Assembly (NCBI GenBank): GCA_007713595.1
Contig: VMRY01000003.1
Coordinates: 186,001-250,000, forward strand
Length of the DNA stretch: 64,000 nt
DNA from: Sedimenticola thiotaurini
GTDB lineage: Bacteria; Pseudomonadota; Gammaproteobacteria; Chromatiales; Chromatiaceae
Direction of reading: 5' to 3'
The notes beneath the pieces are model-generated. The model saw only the letters and a list, made by a program, of their open reading frames with translations, did no database searches and was not told the DNA's origin. Of this stretch, positions 28,172-36,276 are shown one piece after another. The stretch's first letter is position 1, and every line of letters begins with the position of its first letter. Made by a program: the position numbers and the translations under genes.

Positions 28172-29043
28172 TGAATCGTTATAACGGATTTACACTTCTG
28201 GCCGTGGATGACCACGAGCACAATCTCTTCACCCTGCGCACATTGGTGCAGCAGCACATGGACGTGAAGATTCTGGAAGCCACATCTGGTCAACAGGCAC
28301 TGGATATTGCCTTAAGCGGTGAACCGATTGACCTGATCATTCTCGATATACAGATGCCCGAAATGGATGGCTTCCAAACCGCCTCCATGCTGAAGATCCG
28401 CAAGAAAACCCGGGATATCCCGATCATTTTCCTGACTGCCGCATTCAAGACACAGGAGTTCCAACAGAAGGGTTATGAAGTGGGAGCCGTCGATTACCTG
28501 CTAAAACCGATCGATGACAATCAGCTGATCAACAAGATCAGCACCTATTTCCGGCTGATTGAAAAAGAACGTTCACTCAATCTGATCCTTGAACAGAAGG
28601 TCGCCGAGCGTACAGCTGAACTGGCCCATGCCAAGCAACACCTGGAGAACATTATTAACTATATGGGTGAAGCACTGCTGGTGTTGAACCCGGATGGTAA
28701 GATAACGGAAGTGAATCCAGCACTCAGGCAGATGCTCGGCTACAGTGATGAAGAGCTGCTGGGCATGGGTATTGGCGATATCTTTGAGGAAGAGGAGGAT
28801 GAGCAGGCGGGTGCCTTCATGGGGACTTGGCTGGAAGCGCTGATCCGCGTAGGCGCCCTGAACAAAATTGAAGCCCGCTTTATCACCCGTGATGGAAAAC
28901 GTATCCCCATTCTCTTCTCTCGCACAGCGGTCAAACAAGCGGATGGACAGATTAGCGATATATTGTGTATTGCCAAGGATATGACTGGTTATATTCGCCA
29001 GGATGAGGTATCAGCAGCTGAAAACCCGGACAGGGTTGAGTAG
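28168..29043 (+). CDS. Response regulator with PAS domain (REC-PAS)
   Basis: 291 residues. The canonical receiver (1-about 125) has the acidic pair in VDDHEHN, phospho-site D60 (LDIQMPEMDG) and K113 (LLKPID). A coiled-coil linker (about 128-155) leads to a PAS domain (about 155-275; INYMGEALLVLNPDGKITEVN). No DNA-binding or enzymatic output follows. Start and stop overlap show it is translationally coupled to the hybrid kinase, so it is the likely phospho-acceptor, signalling by protein contact or a relay. PAS without a visible ligand residue may bind small molecules or dimerise. Confidence 0.9.
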   Translation: MMNRYNGFTLLAVDDHEHNLFTLRTLVQQHMDVKILEATSGQQALDIALSGEPIDLIILDIQMPEMDGFQTASMLKIRKKTRDIPIIFLTAAFKTQEFQQKGYEVGAVDYLLKPIDDNQLINKISTYFRLIEKERSLNLILEQKVAERTAELAHAKQHLENIINYMGEALLVLNPDGKITEVNPALRQMLGYSDEELLGMGIGDIFEEEEDEQAGAFMGTWLEALIRVGALNKIEARFITRDGKRIPILFSRTAVKQADGQISDILCIAKDMTGYIRQDEVSAAENPDRVE

Positions 29044-29058
29044 TAACAGGAGTTAATC

Positions 29059-29403
29059 ATGACAGATCCAAACGAACCCGAAGTAGGTGACGAGAATACC
29101 ACCCTGACCGCCAACGCCTTGAAGGCGATGGCCCATCCACTGCGTTGGAAAATACTCTGCTCACTCGGGGATGCCGAACTCTCCGTGGGAGAAATTGTGG
29201 AACGCACCGGCACCTCACAAAGCAATATCTCGCAACACCTTGAGCAGCTTCGAAACAAAAATATTGTCGTTTCCCGAAAAGAGGCCAACCGCATCTACTA
29301 CCGAATCCGCAATGGCCAGCTGCTCACGCTTATCGGTACCATGCGCACCGTACTCTGTCCAGCCAATCTGGATGAGCGTTATCCCAAAGAGGACGACGAG
29401 TGA
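29059..29403 (+). CDS. ArsR-family winged-helix regulator
   Basis: 114 residues. The winged helix opens with ALKAMAHPLRWKILCSLGDA and has the recognition helix GTSQSNISQHLEQLRNKN and the wing VVSRKEANRIYYRI. The typical metal-site C-x-C of ArsR/SmtB is absent; single cysteines lie in KILCSL and VLCPAN, so a redox or non-metal input is as likely as metal sensing. An AACAGGAG-type ribosome site precedes the ATG at 29059, 15 bases after the REC-PAS stop, so it may be in the same transcript as the two-component pair. Confidence 0.88.
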   Translation: MTDPNEPEVGDENTTLTANALKAMAHPLRWKILCSLGDAELSVGEIVERTGTSQSNISQHLEQLRNKNIVVSRKEANRIYYRIRNGQLLTLIGTMRTVLCPANLDERYPKEDDE

Positions 29404-29453
29404 GCACTACTTCAGGCTAGGCAATCACAATACGATTCCGGTATTCTTGCGGG

Positions 29454-30557
29454 ATGACACCCGAGCAATATTACCAGCAGCAACTTGAACGATCCGAAGT
29501 GGTTGCCGACCCTGATCAGGCCGCCGCAGTCGCTGAACTTCAGGCACTCTATGAGAGACTGATCAAGCCACAACCCGCTGCCCCCGAGCCAGATCTTTTC
29601 AGCCGCCTGCTGAAAAGAAAAAGTCCCCAGCAAACATCACCCATAAAAGGCGTATATCTGTGGGGTGGTGTTGGCCGCGGCAAAACCTGGCTGGTCGACC
29701 TATTCTTCAATCTGCTCCCTTTTCCCGATAAATTGCGCATTCATTTCCACCATTTCATGCGGGAGACCCATGAAGCAATGGGACGCCATAAAGGAGTGAG
29801 GAATCCATTGGAGAGGGTGGCTGAAGAGTTGGCTTCCCGCACCCGGATACTCTGTCTCGACGAGTTTATTGTGACGGATATCGGCGATGCCATGATTCTA
29901 GCCCAGTTGCTTAAATCACTCTTTGAAAAGGGCGTTACCCTGGTCACTACATCCAATACCGAACCCGACAATCTGTATAAAAACGGCCTGCAGCGGACCA
30001 GCTTTCTGCCCGCCATTGCATTGCTAAACCAACACACCCAGGTCATAAAACTGGATGCGGGAACGGACTATCGTCTACGCTACCTGGAACAGGCAACGGT
30101 CTACCACACACCTCTAGGGGACGCCGTCAATGAACGGCTCAATATTGAATTTCAGCATCTGGCTCCTGAACCCGGTGAGGCAGGCGGCACAGTAACCCTG
30201 TATGGACGCGAAATCCCAGTCAAACGGCGAGCCGATGACCTGATCTGGTTTGATTTCCTCAGCATCTGCGGTCCACCGCGCAGCCAGGCTGACTACCTTG
30301 AACTGGCGCGCTGCTATCATACGGTGATGATCTCGGATATCCCGCTACTCGGAGGTGATCTTGATGATGCGGTCAGGCGATTCGTGTTTTTAGTCGACGA
30401 GTTTTATGATCGTGGGGTTAAACTGATCATCAGTGCGGCAGCCCCGCCACACCAGCTATATCAGGGGGAACGTCTCGCCTTCGAATTCGAGCGTGCCGTG
30501 AGCCGGCTGCAGGAGATGCAGTCCATAGAATACCTGTCGCGGGAGCACAAGGCATGA
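29454..30557 (+). CDS. zapE: Cell-division ATPase ZapE (AFG1-like)
   Basis: 367 residues. The P-loop is G71-G-V-G-R-G-K-T78 (LWGGVGRGKT) and Walker B is CLDEF with D136-E137, the AFG1/ZapE layout. TTSNTEPDNLYKNGLQR is the sensor region. In E. coli ZapE binds FtsZ and shapes the Z-ring under low oxygen or heat stress; mitochondrial AFG1 relatives act in complex IV turnover. It overlaps slyX by 4 bases. The length matches the family, and no defect is seen. Confidence 0.95.
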   Translation: MTPEQYYQQQLERSEVVADPDQAAAVAELQALYERLIKPQPAAPEPDLFSRLLKRKSPQQTSPIKGVYLWGGVGRGKTWLVDLFFNLLPFPDKLRIHFHHFMRETHEAMGRHKGVRNPLERVAEELASRTRILCLDEFIVTDIGDAMILAQLLKSLFEKGVTLVTTSNTEPDNLYKNGLQRTSFLPAIALLNQHTQVIKLDAGTDYRLRYLEQATVYHTPLGDAVNERLNIEFQHLAPEPGEAGGTVTLYGREIPVKRRADDLIWFDFLSICGPPRSQADYLELARCYHTVMISDIPLLGGDLDDAVRRFVFLVDEFYDRGVKLIISAAAPPHQLYQGERLAFEFERAVSRLQEMQSIEYLSREHKA

Positions 30558-30754
30558 ATGACAGACTTATCGATCTTGAGCATCGCATCGCCTTCCAGGA
30601 GGATGCCATACATCAACTCACCCTGACGGTAAGCCAGCAACAGAATCAGATCAATACCCTAAAACTTGCCCTTCAAGAACTGCACAAACAGATGCGAAAC
30701 CTTGAACCGCCAGAAGGCAGTCAGGGCAGCCACGAAATACCTCCTCACTATTAA
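30554..30754 (+). CDS. slyX: SlyX-family small coiled-coil protein
   Basis: 66 residues, nearly all helix, with the SlyX-type heptads LEHRIAFQEDAIHQLTLTVS and a polar tail ending PPHY. The function of the family is unknown. It overlaps zapE by 4 bases and so is coupled to it. Confidence 0.9.
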   Translation: MNDRLIDLEHRIAFQEDAIHQLTLTVSQQQNQINTLKLALQELHKQMRNLEPPEGSQGSHEIPPHY

Positions 30755-30811
30755 TTTAGACCTGAATCCGATAGCAACGTACCAAAAGTACCGGCAATGC
30801 ATCTTTTTGTC

Positions 30812-30841
30812 TTGACTTGTTAATGATAATCATTATCATTA
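30812..30841 (+). promoter_or_regulatory. Fur-controlled promoter with perfect Fur box
   Basis: TTGACT at 30812-30817 and TATCAT at 30834-30839 form a -35/-10 pair with a 16-base spacer. A perfect 10-1-10 inverted repeat at 30821-30841, TAATGATAAT and ATTATCATTA around a central C, matches the Fur operator consensus (GATAATGATAATCATTATC) and covers the -10 box. Iron-loaded Fur would block RNA polymerase here. Confidence 0.9.
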
Positions 30842-30870
30842 GTAGAAAGACGACTAGACGGAGAAAAAAC

Positions 30871-31089
30871 ATGCGATGCGTCATTGATGCCTGGCTGGAA
30901 CGGCGGGACCCCTGCTTGCGCCTGCTTGATGCTGAAGCAGGTCAAGAGATCCTACGTTGTGGCGCTGGTTGGATAATACCGCTGCTGGAGAGCGGCGAAC
31001 TCTCTCTGGATGATATCCAGGACGAGGGCTTGAGCTTTTCCGAGAGACTGGGGCTCTCCCTTGAGAGGCACGCAACATGTGCGATCTGA
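30871..31089 (+). CDS. Small Fur-regulated protein of unknown function
   Basis: 72 residues from the ATG at 30871; an in-frame ATG at 30817 lies inside the promoter and is rejected. GGAGAAAAAAC precedes the start. The sequence is acidic and cysteine-bearing (MRCVIDAWLERRDPCLRLLD, then EILRCGAGW, then an acidic helix LLESGELSLDDIQDEGLSF, and C70 near the end) with no signal peptide and no membrane helix. I do not recognise the family. The Fur box on its promoter implies expression in iron starvation. It overlaps the next small gene by 13 bases. Confidence 0.6.
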   Translation: MRCVIDAWLERRDPCLRLLDAEAGQEILRCGAGWIIPLLESGELSLDDIQDEGLSFSERLGLSLERHATCAI

Positions 31090-31376
31090 CCAAGAAACCT
31101 TTTGTGCCACCCGCACCGAAGCCCGCCTGCCGATTAAAAATCTGGGAGGTGGAGCGAAGCTACCACTGCACAGTTCCGGTCTCTCCAGCTTTGCCCGCGA
31201 ATAGACCCAACTGGCACAACCTGAGAGATCTGCAACCAATGGCTAATGGCAGCGCAGATTTCCATCGTGACAATCTGCAGATAAATCGGGGCCAACTCTG
31301 GCCTTTTTCCAGTGGTCTGATACTCGCCACCGCCGCCGCGGGAGCACTTTTGATGGGCCTCATCCGCCTGGCCTGA
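31077..31376 (+). CDS. Small protein with C-terminal membrane helix, coupled to the Fur-boxed gene
   Basis: 99 residues, starting inside the end of the upstream small gene behind GAGAGG. The first third (MCDLTKKPFVPPAPKPACRL then KIWEVERSYHC) recalls, from memory, the N-terminus of DUF2325-type proteins, but the expected continuation is missing after YHC and a Pro/Asn-rich stretch follows. The last 25 residues, PFSSGLILATAAAGALLMGL onward, are one membrane helix. An internal ATG at 31239 could start a 45-residue peptide by itself. Either a real small membrane protein or the remnant of a longer gene. Confidence 0.45.
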   Translation: MCDLTKKPFVPPAPKPACRLKIWEVERSYHCTVPVSPALPANRPNWHNLRDLQPMANGSADFHRDNLQINRGQLWPFSSGLILATAAAGALLMGLIRLA

Positions 31377-31395
31377 CAGACCACCACTTAATGTG

Positions 31396-31410
31396 ATAAT
31401 GTAACATTAT
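31396..31410. promoter_or_regulatory. 7-1-7 palindrome beside the Zur-type site
   Basis: ATAATGT-A-ACATTAT is a perfect inverted repeat immediately upstream of the Zur-type site, and AACATT-ATAA-AATGTT (31403-31418) bridges the two. It may be a second, weaker dimer site. Confidence 0.4.
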
Positions 31411-31433
31411 AAAATGTTATACTATAACAATTA
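31411..31433 (+). promoter_or_regulatory. Zur operator candidate
   Basis: The core TGTTATA-C-TATAACA (31415-31429) is a perfect 7-1-7 palindrome. The 23-base window agrees at 20 positions with the proteobacterial Zur consensus (core GTTATAnTATAAC flanked by AAAT/ATTT). A TATACT -10-like box (31418-31423) lies inside it. Zur with zinc would repress plus-strand transcription toward the 38-residue peptide gene and the porin. Confidence 0.7.
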
Positions 31434-31574
31434 GAGCCATTAGTAGGGGATAGCCTGAATAAGACCACCATCAGCCTTGCGCTGATCCCACTGAGAGGCT
31501 AAGGCCTGTCCGCCTTTGCCAAAGAGCACTCTGATAGCACGACCAATTAACACGGAAAACGATCGGAAATCATT

Positions 31575-31691
31575 ATGAAAAATGCAGTCAATGACCACTT
31601 TAATTGCCGGTCACCCAGCTATACCTCGGGCCTGATTCTGTCCACACTGATTACAGCCGGCATTCTACTGACCGGGCTGTGTAGCTTCTAA
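31575..31691 (+). CDS. 38-residue membrane peptide downstream of the Zur-type site
   Basis: MKNAVNDHFNCRSPSY followed by a hydrophobic segment, TSGLILSTLITAGILLTGL, and CSF at the end: one membrane helix and a short polar N-terminus with two cysteines overall. The ribosome site (CGGAAATC) is weak, so expression is uncertain. The membrane segment resembles the C-terminus of the 99-residue protein 200 bases upstream (SGLIL-T-AG-LL-GL pattern). It lies between the Zur-type operator and the porin with no terminator between. Confidence 0.4.
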   Translation: MKNAVNDHFNCRSPSYTSGLILSTLITAGILLTGLCSF

Positions 31692-31797
31692 TCCGCAAAA
31701 TAACCCCTCCATCAATGAGAACAATTGTCCAATGATAGCGGCGATTCTGCGACTTATTCTTTAACCATTATTTACAACATACACACAAGGGGAACAC

Positions 31798-32889
31798 GTG
31801 AAAAAGCGCACGCTAGCACTCTCACTACTGACCATTTTGGCTCCACCCATAGCCAGTGCGGACAACCTTTCAGACGCCTTCAAGAATGGCACCGTGAGTG
31901 GTGACCTGAATCTTTTCTATAAAGAGATCGATAACCAGACCACTGCCGACAGCGGTTATGGCACCGGATACCTTGGCCTGAAATACGAAACGGCGCCCCT
32001 GAACGGCCTTCAGCTCGGCCTCGCCTTCCGTCACGGCAGTGAGATTGATGAGGATAATTCGGGTGATTCGGATGAGGGTGTGGGCACCCTCGTGACGGAG
32101 GCCTATATCAGTTATCAAGGTGATCAGTTTGGTGCCAAATTGGGTCGTCAGGAGATCGATCAGGAATGGATCGGCGATTTCCATGAGGCGATCACCTTTA
32201 CTACCAGTGCCCTGCCCAATACCGAGCTGAGCGGTGGTTACAGCCGCAGTAAGGCGGCAGCGGATGAAGACGACCTACAGCACAGTTTCAGCGACATCAG
32301 CGATGATGGCGCCTACTTTCTGGATGCCAAGATAATCCCGATGGAGGGGCTGACACTCAATCCGTACTACATCCATGAGGATGAAATATACAGCGGTCTT
32401 GGCCTTAAGGTTGACCTGGAGCAAGCCAACGGTCTGGGCCTAACCGCCCATTACGCGGCCTCCGATGTGGACGTGACCGGTGAGAGTGATGGTGACATCC
32501 TGCACCTGGAAGTGCGCGGCACCCTGGGTGCGGTTGCACTGAAAGGCGGCTACATAACCACCGACAAGCAGGGTGGCGTAGGCCATTTCGATGACCTGGG
32601 TGACAATATTAAACCGTTCGAGGAAGGTAACCAGGTGTATGCCGCTGACGCTGACACCTGGTACCTGGGTGCGGAGGCAGAGTGGGGACCAGTAACTCTG
32701 GGGCTGCTATTAGGTGAAACGGACTACGCCGGTAATGCGGATGAGCAGGAGTTGAATTTGACCCTGAACTGGGATCTCTCCTCTGTCGCTGACAACCTGA
32801 GTCTGGGTATGGTGTACGCCGACATCGAAGCTAATGCGAGCAGCGATGACTACGAAAAGTTCACCCTGATGCTCAATTACGGATTCTGA
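31798..32889 (+). CDS. Outer-membrane porin
   Basis: 363 residues from a GTG at 31798 behind AAGGGGA. A signal peptide (about 1-21, ending IASA) is followed by alternating amphipathic strands, many Asp/Glu-rich loops, and a C-terminal phenylalanine (LMLNYGF) needed for beta-barrel insertion. The overall look is of the Opr/MOMP-like 16-strand porins, not a TonB receptor. The very acidic loops would suit cation passage. The upstream region carries a Zur-type operator, so a role in zinc or divalent-cation entry in zinc starvation is inferred. A terminator follows. Confidence 0.85.
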   Translation: MKKRTLALSLLTILAPPIASADNLSDAFKNGTVSGDLNLFYKEIDNQTTADSGYGTGYLGLKYETAPLNGLQLGLAFRHGSEIDEDNSGDSDEGVGTLVTEAYISYQGDQFGAKLGRQEIDQEWIGDFHEAITFTTSALPNTELSGGYSRSKAAADEDDLQHSFSDISDDGAYFLDAKIIPMEGLTLNPYYIHEDEIYSGLGLKVDLEQANGLGLTAHYAASDVDVTGESDGDILHLEVRGTLGAVALKGGYITTDKQGGVGHFDDLGDNIKPFEEGNQVYAADADTWYLGAEAEWGPVTLGLLLGETDYAGNADEQELNLTLNWDLSSVADNLSLGMVYADIEANASSDDYEKFTLMLNYGF

Positions 32890-32891
32890 CC

Positions 32892-32934
32892 GAGCAAAAA
32901 ACCCAGCTACGTGTCGTAGCTGTGTTTTTTGCTC
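32892..32934. terminator. Bidirectional terminator, porin/hemE
   Basis: GAGCAAAAAAC and GTTTTTTGCTC flank an inner stem CAGCTACG/CGTAGCTG, giving a long hairpin with A- and T-runs on both sides between the convergent porin and hemE genes. Confidence 0.85.
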
Positions 32935-32953
32935 ATTCATCTAGCACTTACAT

Positions 32954-34051
32954 TCAGTCACTACCCCAGCTTTTCCCCTTCATCCCGGGGCTGTGATAGG
33001 CCTCGCTCAACTCATGCACCGCATCCACCAGGACGCCAGCATGTTCCGGATTCACGTCCGGATGAATACCATGACCCAGATTGAAGACATGCCCGGGTCC
33101 ATGGCCATAGCTGGCCAGCACCCGACCCACCTCTTCACGGATACGCTCCGGCGCAGCATAGAGGATACTGGGATCCACATTACCCTGCAGCGCAACCCGG
33201 TCTTTCACCCGCACACGGGCATCAGCCAGATCGGTAGTCCAGTCCACACCCAGGGCATCACAGCCCGTTGCGGACATCGACTCCAACCATTGACCACCGC
33301 CCTTGGTAAACAGAATCACCGGTACCTTGCGGCCCTCACTCTCCCGTACCAGTCCTTTCACAATTCGATCCATATAGGCTAATGAAAACAGTTGGTAGTC
33401 CCGTGGACTTAAAACACCGCCCCATGTATCAAATACCATTACCGCCTGTGCACCAGCCGCGATCTGTGCGTTCAGATAGCTAATTACTGATTCAGCCACT
33501 TTTCCCAGAAGGGTGTGCATCAGGTCCGGACGATCAAACATCATCTCCTTCACCTTAGCGAAGTTCTTGGTACTACTACCCTCAACCATGTAGGTAGCCA
33601 GCGTCCAAGGGCTGCCAGAAAAACCGATCAGGGGAACACGGCCATCCAGTTCACGGCGAATCGTGCGTACCGCATTCATCACATAGCCCAAATCATCTTC
33701 CGGGTCAGGCACGCCCAAGGCGTTTACCGCGGCTTCATCCTGTACCGGATGCTTAAATTTCGGTCCTTCTCCCTCGGTAAAATAGAGCCCAAGCCCCATC
33801 GCGTCGGGGATTGTCAGGATATCGGAGAACAGAATCGCTGCATCCAGGGGGAAACGCTCCAAGGGCTGTAGCGTCACTTCGCAGGCCAGTTCCGGATTCG
33901 TGCAGAGATCCATAAAGCTACCCGCCTTGGTGCGCGTTGCCTTATATTCTGGCAGATAGCGACCGGCCTGGCGCATCATCCAGACGGGGGTCTTATCTAC
34001 GGGTTCACGAAGCAGGGCACGGAGAAATCGATCATTTTTCAAGCTGGACAC
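32954..34051 (-). CDS. hemE: Uroporphyrinogen III decarboxylase
   Basis: 365 residues from a GTG at 34051 with AAGGAAA seven bases upstream; the frame is open 24 bases further but without a better start. [11 protein letters not shown], the [12 protein letters not shown] strand and [16 protein letters not shown] are the family's substrate-pocket motifs. It decarboxylates the four acetate side chains of uroporphyrinogen III to coproporphyrinogen III in the cytosol. It follows the iron-uptake genes on the same strand but is separated by a hairpin, so coordinated expression with iron is possible but not shown. Confidence 0.96.
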   Translation of the reverse strand: MSSLKNDRFLRALLREPVDKTPVWMMRQAGRYLPEYKATRTKAGSFMDLCTNPELACEVTLQPLERFPLDAAILFSDILTIPDAMGLGLYFTEGEGPKFKHPVQDEAAVNALGVPDPEDDLGYVMNAVRTIRRELDGRVPLIGFSGSPWTLATYMVEGSSTKNFAKVKEMMFDRPDLMHTLLGKVAESVISYLNAQIAAGAQAVMVFDTWGGVLSPRDYQLFSLAYMDRIVKGLVRESEGRKVPVILFTKGGGQWLESMSATGCDALGVDWTTDLADARVRVKDRVALQGNVDPSILYAAPERIREEVGRVLASYGHGPGHVFNLGHGIHPDVNPEHAGVLVDAVHELSEAYHSPGMKGKSWGSD

Positions 34052-34140
34052 AGCACGTTTCCTTTTTAGACACAATGAGACACGCCGGCCTGTGTTGCCG
34101 GTGAGAGGGCGAGTTTACACCGAAATGGCAAATGAAACAC

Positions 34141-34165
34141 GGCGCCGTTGATATTCAACGGCGCC
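34141..34165 (-). terminator. Hairpin after the P19 gene
   Basis: GGCGCCGTTGA/TCAACGGCGCC is a perfect 11-bp stem with a 3-base loop between the P19-type gene and hemE; the minus-strand sequence after it is only moderately T-rich. Confidence 0.65.
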
Positions 34166-34203
34166 GTTCCGACTTGCAACTCACTGATTCGCTGGATTAC
34201 AGC

Positions 34204-34728
34204 TTAATAATCACCCTTCTTACCAACACCCACAAAGGCAAAATCCCACTCCAGATTAAACGGTGCCCACCAAGCGCCCACACCCGTCTCCTTATCGGTA
34301 TGGCGGTAGAATCCACTGTAGGCTGGTGGCTTGATGTGGTATTTGAGATGGTATTTACCCGGACCATTCAGTTTGATGTTATCCGCATAGTGGGGACCAT
34401 CGGAGGCTACCATTGGCATAAAATGACCCGTGGTAGACCAGCCGTCACTTTGTTTGGTGATGGTGTAACTGATATCCAGGTAGGGCATCCATTCTCCCTC
34501 ACCAAAACCATTCTGGTTGCCCTTAATAGCATGAATATCGGCCTCCAGGTGGATATCGGCGTTACCCATGCCAGGTAGCATCGGTTCCATCATCGTAGGC
34601 TGCAGATAGACCGCCGCAACCGCCATGCCGTTTAATTCAACCGGATCACCTATCGGCTGTTCTCCCGCCAATGCAGTGCCACTCCCCAACAATCCGGCCA
34701 AGGACAGATTCAGCATTTTACGTTTCAT
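34204..34728 (-). CDS. Periplasmic P19/Tp34-type iron-transport protein
   Basis: 174 residues. A signal peptide (about 1-21, ending TALA) precedes an immunoglobulin-like domain with the metal-site pattern of the Tp34/P19/FetP family: methionines and histidines in MLPGMGNADIHLEADIHA and later HFMPMVASDGPHYADNIKL. These proteins bind iron and copper and hand iron to FTR1 permeases. It lies downstream of the FTR1 and polyferredoxin genes on the same strand but behind its own spacer and a terminator-like hairpin, so it may have its own promoter. Confidence 0.9.
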   Translation of the reverse strand: MKRKMLNLSLAGLLGSGTALAGEQPIGDPVELNGMAVAAVYLQPTMMEPMLPGMGNADIHLEADIHAIKGNQNGFGEGEWMPYLDISYTITKQSDGWSTTGHFMPMVASDGPHYADNIKLNGPGKYHLKYHIKPPAYSGFYRHTDKETGVGAWWAPFNLEWDFAFVGVGKKGDY

Positions 34729-34749
34729 TTATGACTCCACTTATATATA

Positions 34750-34772
34750 GTAATGCGACTTATTCGCGTTAT
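34750..34772. promoter_or_regulatory. Near-palindrome upstream of the P19 gene
   Basis: AAtGCGActtatTCGCgTT (about 34752-34770) is a near-perfect inverted repeat with flanking TTATATA-type A/T, in the only space where a P19 promoter could sit. No match to Fur is evident. Confidence 0.3.
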
Positions 34773-34777
34773 ATAAC

Positions 34778-34811
34778 AAAAAAAACACCCGCGGCGCACA
34801 CCCGCAGCGGG
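34778..34811 (-). terminator. Terminator after the polyferredoxin gene
   Basis: On the minus strand CCCGC and GCGGG pair around a G/C-rich loop and are followed by eight T residues, right after the polyferredoxin stop. Confidence 0.55.
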
Positions 34812-34815
34812 CTAC

Positions 34816-36276
34816 TTACAATCCGAAGAGAGCCGGCCACCAGGCAAAGCCGACGGCAAAACTACCCAGCACTCCCGGCAACAGCGGTAACCAGAGTAAC
34901 TTTTTTGCTACGCCTTGATTGATCAGTATTCGCGCACCCAGGTAGAGACTCCAAAACAGTCCGAGCAAAAACACGCCTACCTTCAGATAGCCCACCATTT
35001 CCACCGACAGGCCCAACCGGGTCAGTGGAGCAAACAGCTCACCCCCCAGACCCAGAATCAGCGACACCATGGCAACGGGTGCATACTGATAGCCAAGCTC
35101 TACAAATCGGCCTGAAAGCTTCAAGTCCCCACCCACACGCCCGGCAAGCCAGGCTGACAACCCTGTGGTAATGGCCAACAACAGGGACAGCAACAGCATC
35201 ACCCCCAGCATAAAACCGACAATCATGCTGAAATCGAGCCAGTTGAACACTTCACGGCGTTCAGGATGGACACTCATCAGCCACCAAGGGCCGGACTCAC
35301 CGATCCAGTACCACTCCCGTTCAATAAACCAGCTTCCGACAGACTGCCTGATCTGCTGATAAACCGGTAACACCAGCCAGAGAAATCCACCCAAGGCAAT
35401 CCCGGTGCCAAAAAACAGGAAGAGCACCTCATAGGGATTAGGATGGTGCTGCCGAATCTGTTCAATCTCTTCACCAGCATGACGCAGACGTAGATAAAGC
35501 CCACCCTTCGACTGCGGATTAACGCAACGAAAACACTCTATGCAGTGCCGCGACTCCTCTTTCCGAGGGATATCAATCATGGTTGGGCAGACACCCTTCT
35601 CGGTGAATCGATCACCTCCCGGTTTCTTTCGCTTGGCTGCAAACTGCACGGCGCCAATCCTTGAGAAGACCCCAAGCAGCAGACCAATAGGGCACATATG
35701 CCGGCACCAGGCCCGCTTATTTCTCCCATAGAAGAAGCCAAGAATAATGGCCAATAGCAAGGTCCCACCAAATACCTCGGCGACTGCTTCCGGGTGATCA
35801 CGTACGCCCACGGTTTGACCCAGCACTGTGATTAAAAGGAAGCTGATAATCGGTGTTCCCTCCCAGCGTACCCAGGCCGGGATCGGTCGTTGCAGCCCCT
35901 TTTTATTCGCCCATTCTGAAGCTGCACCCATTGGGCAGAGAATGCCGCACCAACTGCGCCCGGTCAGAATGACCGAGAGAAACACCAGGGGAAACCAGAG
36001 CCCCCACATGGCATAGTTGGCAAAGCGGGTGAAATCAGTGAGCGGTGTGGAATTTTCTGCTGCGTCTGGAAGAAACAGGGGCAAAAATATCAGCGCCAGG
36101 AAAAAGAGAAACATCCCTGCGTGCACCCAGACCAGCTGCCCTCGATGGCGAACAAAGAACGCCTCTATTGGCCTTGCAAGTCTGGCATCCATCGTCCCGG
36201 CGACCTGAATCGGTATAGCCGATAGCTGAGCAGACGCTTGAGCATTATTCAATTCGAGATCTGCGGCTGTATTCAC
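34816..36276 (-). CDS. Membrane polyferredoxin of the iron-uptake operon (FtrD-like)
   Basis: 486 residues with about eight or more membrane helices. Three cysteine groups are seen: WCGILCPMGAASE, WCRHMCPIGLLL and CIECFRCVNP, as in NapH/FtrD-type proteins that hold 4Fe-4S clusters on the cytosolic face. FtrD-like proteins are thought to pass electrons for iron oxidation-state changes during FTR1-mediated uptake. It overlaps the FTR1 gene by 4 bases, so the two are coupled. Other NapH-like electron-transfer roles are possible by sequence alone. Confidence 0.88.
   Translation of the reverse strand: MNTAADLELNNAQASAQLSAIPIQVAGTMDARLARPIEAFFVRHRGQLVWVHAGMFLFFLALIFLPLFLPDAAENSTPLTDFTRFANYAMWGLWFPLVFLSVILTGRSWCGILCPMGAASEWANKKGLQRPIPAWVRWEGTPIISFLLITVLGQTVGVRDHPEAVAEVFGGTLLLAIILGFFYGRNKRAWCRHMCPIGLLLGVFSRIGAVQFAAKRKKPGGDRFTEKGVCPTMIDIPRKEESRHCIECFRCVNPQSKGGLYLRLRHAGEEIEQIRQHHPNPYEVLFLFFGTGIALGGFLWLVLPVYQQIRQSVGSWFIEREWYWIGESGPWWLMSVHPERREVFNWLDFSMIVGFMLGVMLLLSLLLAITTGLSAWLAGRVGGDLKLSGRFVELGYQYAPVAMVSLILGLGGELFAPLTRLGLSVEMVGYLKVGVFLLGLFWSLYLGARILINQGVAKKLLWLPLLPGVLGSFAVGFAWWPALFGL

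Larger units (their letters stand above)
31377..31574 (+). other. Intergenic leader with operator elements
   Basis: 198 bases between the Fur-linked small genes and the 38-residue peptide gene. Holds the Zur-type site at 31411-31433 and the overlapping palindromes listed separately. The rest (31440-31574) shows no convincing open frame or terminator. Confidence 0.5.

Noticed and set aside
30817-30870. Upstream ATG extension of the Fur-linked small gene
   Set aside because: The extra residues (MLMIIIIISRK) come from the Fur box and -10 box; GGAGAAAAAAC before the ATG at 30871 sets the real start.
31441-31510. Short reading frame from a CTG (LNKTTISLALIPLRG)
   Set aside because: 15 codons, no ribosome site, no support.
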